A DNA stretch of 64,000 nt from Ifrita kowaldi (lineage: Eukaryota; Chordata; Aves; Passeriformes; Cinclosomatidae), in the NCBI GenBank assembly GCA_013398055.1, contig VZRS01015169.1, positions 310,001-374,000 on the forward strand, in the 5' to 3' direction. Every line of letters starts with the position of its first letter. Positions within the stretch are counted from its first letter, which is position 1. The position numbers and the translations under genes were made by a program. Below are positions 61,401-64,000 of the stretch, piece by piece. Under the pieces are notes generated by a model. That model was given only the letters and a program-made list of their open reading frames with translations. It searched no databases and was not told where the DNA came from.

Positions 61401-64000
61401 AATAACCATGGGAAGGTCAGGCTGTGCTGGTGGCAGCGAGTTCAATGGAGCACTGGTGTTCCATAACTGAGAAATGTGCAGTCACAGGAGGCAGCAGGGA
61501 AGGAATGGCTTTGAAGCTTGGCTTCAGTGTGTCCCTCTGGGGTTTTTTGTTGGTTTTTTTTTCCCTTACACTCATTTTTTGCTTTTTAAATATACGTATT
61601 TTAAATGGCTATGTAAATAAATGAGGATCTGGGAGAGGATCTGCCACAGCACAGAAAGGAAAGACGTTTCTACACACCAGACAAAGAAATAAAACACGAG
61701 AGGACGTGGTACAGCCCCTTGCCTTGGCAGCAGTCATTAATAATCCCAGGCTGGAGCAGTGGTGTTTGGATGTTCACACCTTTCTGTGGTGCACTCTGCT
61801 GCACCCTCGTGTGTTTGCTACTTGCAGCTCATTATTGAAAATTTTGTCTTGCTTAAAAGCCCCAGGGAAGAAATATCAAAAAAGGAAAAATCTCCAACTT
61901 GCTACCAATCCCAAGTTCAGGGAGAGCCACCCAAAACCCTTCCAGTCCTTCCTATGAGCTGTAGGGTGAAACATGAAATGTTCCTTCAGAATCTGGAGTC
62001 CAGGTAGTTAATTTATACTCTGCAGTAATTTGTGATGAATGAAAAAGAAGCAGGGAAAAAAGCAGTGAAAGAGGGGGAAAGAGGTTCTTGCTCTATTCCA
62101 TAAGATTATATTTGTTTCCTCACTGAATTAAAAATCAAAGCAGAATATATTGTCTTCAAATGAAAGCAATTTTTTAAAATTGTCTTTTTAAATTTGTGAG
62201 CATTTTAAAAAACCAAAACAAAGAAAAAGAAAGCGTTAAATTGCTTAAAACAAACAGAGCAATGTGTGGCTGAGATCATTCAGAGCTGCGATAGGCACAG
62301 TACTTACTCTTTTGTATCTTCTCCTTTCAGACTGGAGACCAGAGAAGGAAAAAAAATACTCATTAGATGATGAAGAGCAAATCAGAACTGCTTCAACACT
62401 GGAGCTCAACACATTCTGTGAGATTTTAAGGTCATCTTGCTAGATAGAAAAGGAAATGATTACAGGAAATATTACACTTCATGCTTCTGCAGCTGGATTA
62501 AGTGTTTTATTACTTACCACTGAGGACACTTCTGTTTGACACAAATATATTTGTTAGAGTATTTTATTAAATTACAGCAAACATCTGAATTCAGAGTGGG
62601 GCCATTGAGAAGCTAAATGTAAGAAGAATTGACATTACAGTGTCTCAGCAGCAGTAAAGCTGTAATCAGTGTTGACAGATATTACTCATGTGCTTTAGGC
62701 TCAAGAAGCTGTTCAGATACCACCATGCAGAAGCAGAAAAGCATGAATTATCAGGAGTTCCCTAGGAACACAGCACCATGGAGAAAGGCTCTCCAGAGAC
62801 ACTTCTCCCTGTTTTTCACCAAGAGATCTACAAAACTGAGGGCTGTATGTAAATAACTGGTAAATCCTTTGGTATTTAGAAAGATCTGGCATATTTGTTA
62901 ATAGTTCTGCCTCCTGACCATACATGACTGCATAGACAGCTTATCCATCATTATCAAAGTGTCTGGCCCCTGAAGCTGTAGACAAATTGTAGGCAGAAAA
63001 TGAAACTATCCCACTGAGTGTTTTTCAAGCAATTTTTTAAGGCTTGTTTCATTAATTTTTTAATTACCATTTGATTTTTTTGAATGTTTGGAAACAGTAA
63101 TTTTAGATCCTTGATTTTGCTGTTTCTAGCAGGAGAATTAGGAAGGGCTGGTTGCTGGTGCCTGCTGTACCCCAAGACACCCTGCAGCAGCTTGGCAGGA
63201 CTGAATGCCAGGTCAGGGCAGCTGAAGGGCAGCAACCCATTCTTTCCTTCTCCCTTGGACATGGGAGGCAGGAAGAGAGGTGTAAAACAGTCTCAACAGT
63301 GGGGAATCCCCAGTGGGATCCTCTTATTTAAGTAATCGTTAATTCCAGGCCAGAAGGGAATTCTGCTCAGCAACAATTAGACCAGTGTTCTGTAACAATG
63401 TGGGTGCAATATAACCCCATTTTTTTGTTAGCTGTCACAGCAGAACTACTGTGCAGGGAACATTTTTCACATCTTCAATATGTTAGAGGCATTTTCAAAG
63501 GGTTAAAGGCCTCTTGCTCATCACAGGGCAAAGAATTTCCCAGAGGAACATTCTTAGGCTTATCCCTTATTCCTTTCACTCTGCTTTGTAGTCCTGGGAG
63601 TCATTAGTGCACAGGTACATCTCAAGACATTTTTGCAATACCTTAGGAATTGCACAACTGAGATTACTTCCTCTCCCCAGCATGCAAATCATCCCTAAAA
63701 GGGTTTTCCTGGAAAACAATTCCTTACATTCTTTCCCAAGGGTATGTGCTCTTTTATTTGTCAGGGATCAAAATGCTTATGTGGCAATGCATAAGGAGAT
63801 ATTTAAACCCAGAGTACTTTGAGGTGGCAGCAGCTTTTTCTTTGCTTCATTTTTTCTCATTCTTTTTTCCCATTCATTTGCTGAGCCAGGAACTCAGAAA
63901 AAAACCAAACAAACCACATTTAAATGGTTGTTCAATGCCTTAATGTGCTGAAACCAGCCAGTTTCACTGCAAAATTCCCTTAGGCACCAGCAGTTTATCT
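61401..64000. other. single-copy noncoding stretch to window end
   Basis: Includes a T-rich patch at 61540-61575 and an AT-rich, stop-dense region at 62010-62620. Frames are short. No repeat family, RNA gene or exon recognised. Confidence 0.45.

Noticed and set aside
60899..61445. 165- and 140-codon minus-strand frames
   Set aside because: They occupy the same DNA in two frames; no domain; GC-rich patch explains the openness. One spans up to the region next to the ambiguous base.
1..64000. CRISPR arrays, bacterial operons, phage or integron structure, tRNA or rRNA genes
   Set aside because: None seen: no regularly spaced repeats, no dense gene packing, no ribosome-binding-site-linked frames, no cloverleaf or rRNA sequence recognised; the CR1 elements show the DNA is avian nuclear.

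Overview
This is a vertebrate, almost certainly bird, nuclear DNA window with no complete protein-coding gene. The bird assignment rests on three pieces of the avian CR1 LINE family with its characteristic 3' end (12880-13416, 33273-33344, 46579-46708), a fourth and much older CR1-like relic (about 54345-54545), one fairly intact retroviral-type LTR (about 11087-11687), and no mammalian Alu, MIR or L1 elements that I could recognise. I cannot name the species or chromosome. One ambiguous base (n at 60877) marks it as a draft assembly.

Layout. 1-8970: AT-rich single-copy DNA with small simple repeats and a 20-bp tandem repeat at 815-860. 8970-10145: a more GC-rich patch holding the longest open frame in the window (196 codons) and a cluster of homeodomain-type TAATTA sites; it may be regulatory or transcribed. 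11087-11687: LTR on the minus strand with a polyadenylation signal, CCAAT boxes, GC boxes and two perfect heat-shock-element triplets. 12880-13416: CR1 on the plus strand, frameshifted. 13417-33147: single-copy DNA with two stretches that look like noncoding regulatory DNA. 33273-33344: short CR1 tail. 33630-34240 and 40660-41215: two diverged copies of one dispersed, LTR-like repeat. 34241-37150: an AT-rich, stop-dense block containing a repeated CCATGGTAA...GTAATTATT module. 41216-54000: single-copy DNA with a polypurine tract, a minus-strand CR1 tail and an unusual near-perfect 20-bp hairpin (48829-48874). 54000-54545: old CR1-like remnants and an 18-bp minisatellite. 55690-56150 and 60900-61400: GC-rich patches. 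59002-59129: a possible lone coding exon on the minus strand, with good splice signals and two N-glycosylation sequons.

The window therefore reads as intergenic or intronic DNA dominated by decayed retroelements. The candidate exon, if real, would place at least the right end inside the intron of a minus-strand gene whose other exons lie outside the window or were not recognised. Nothing prokaryotic, viral-exogenous, CRISPR-like or operon-like is present. Almost all ATG open frames are the short random frames expected in 64 kb of noncoding vertebrate DNA.
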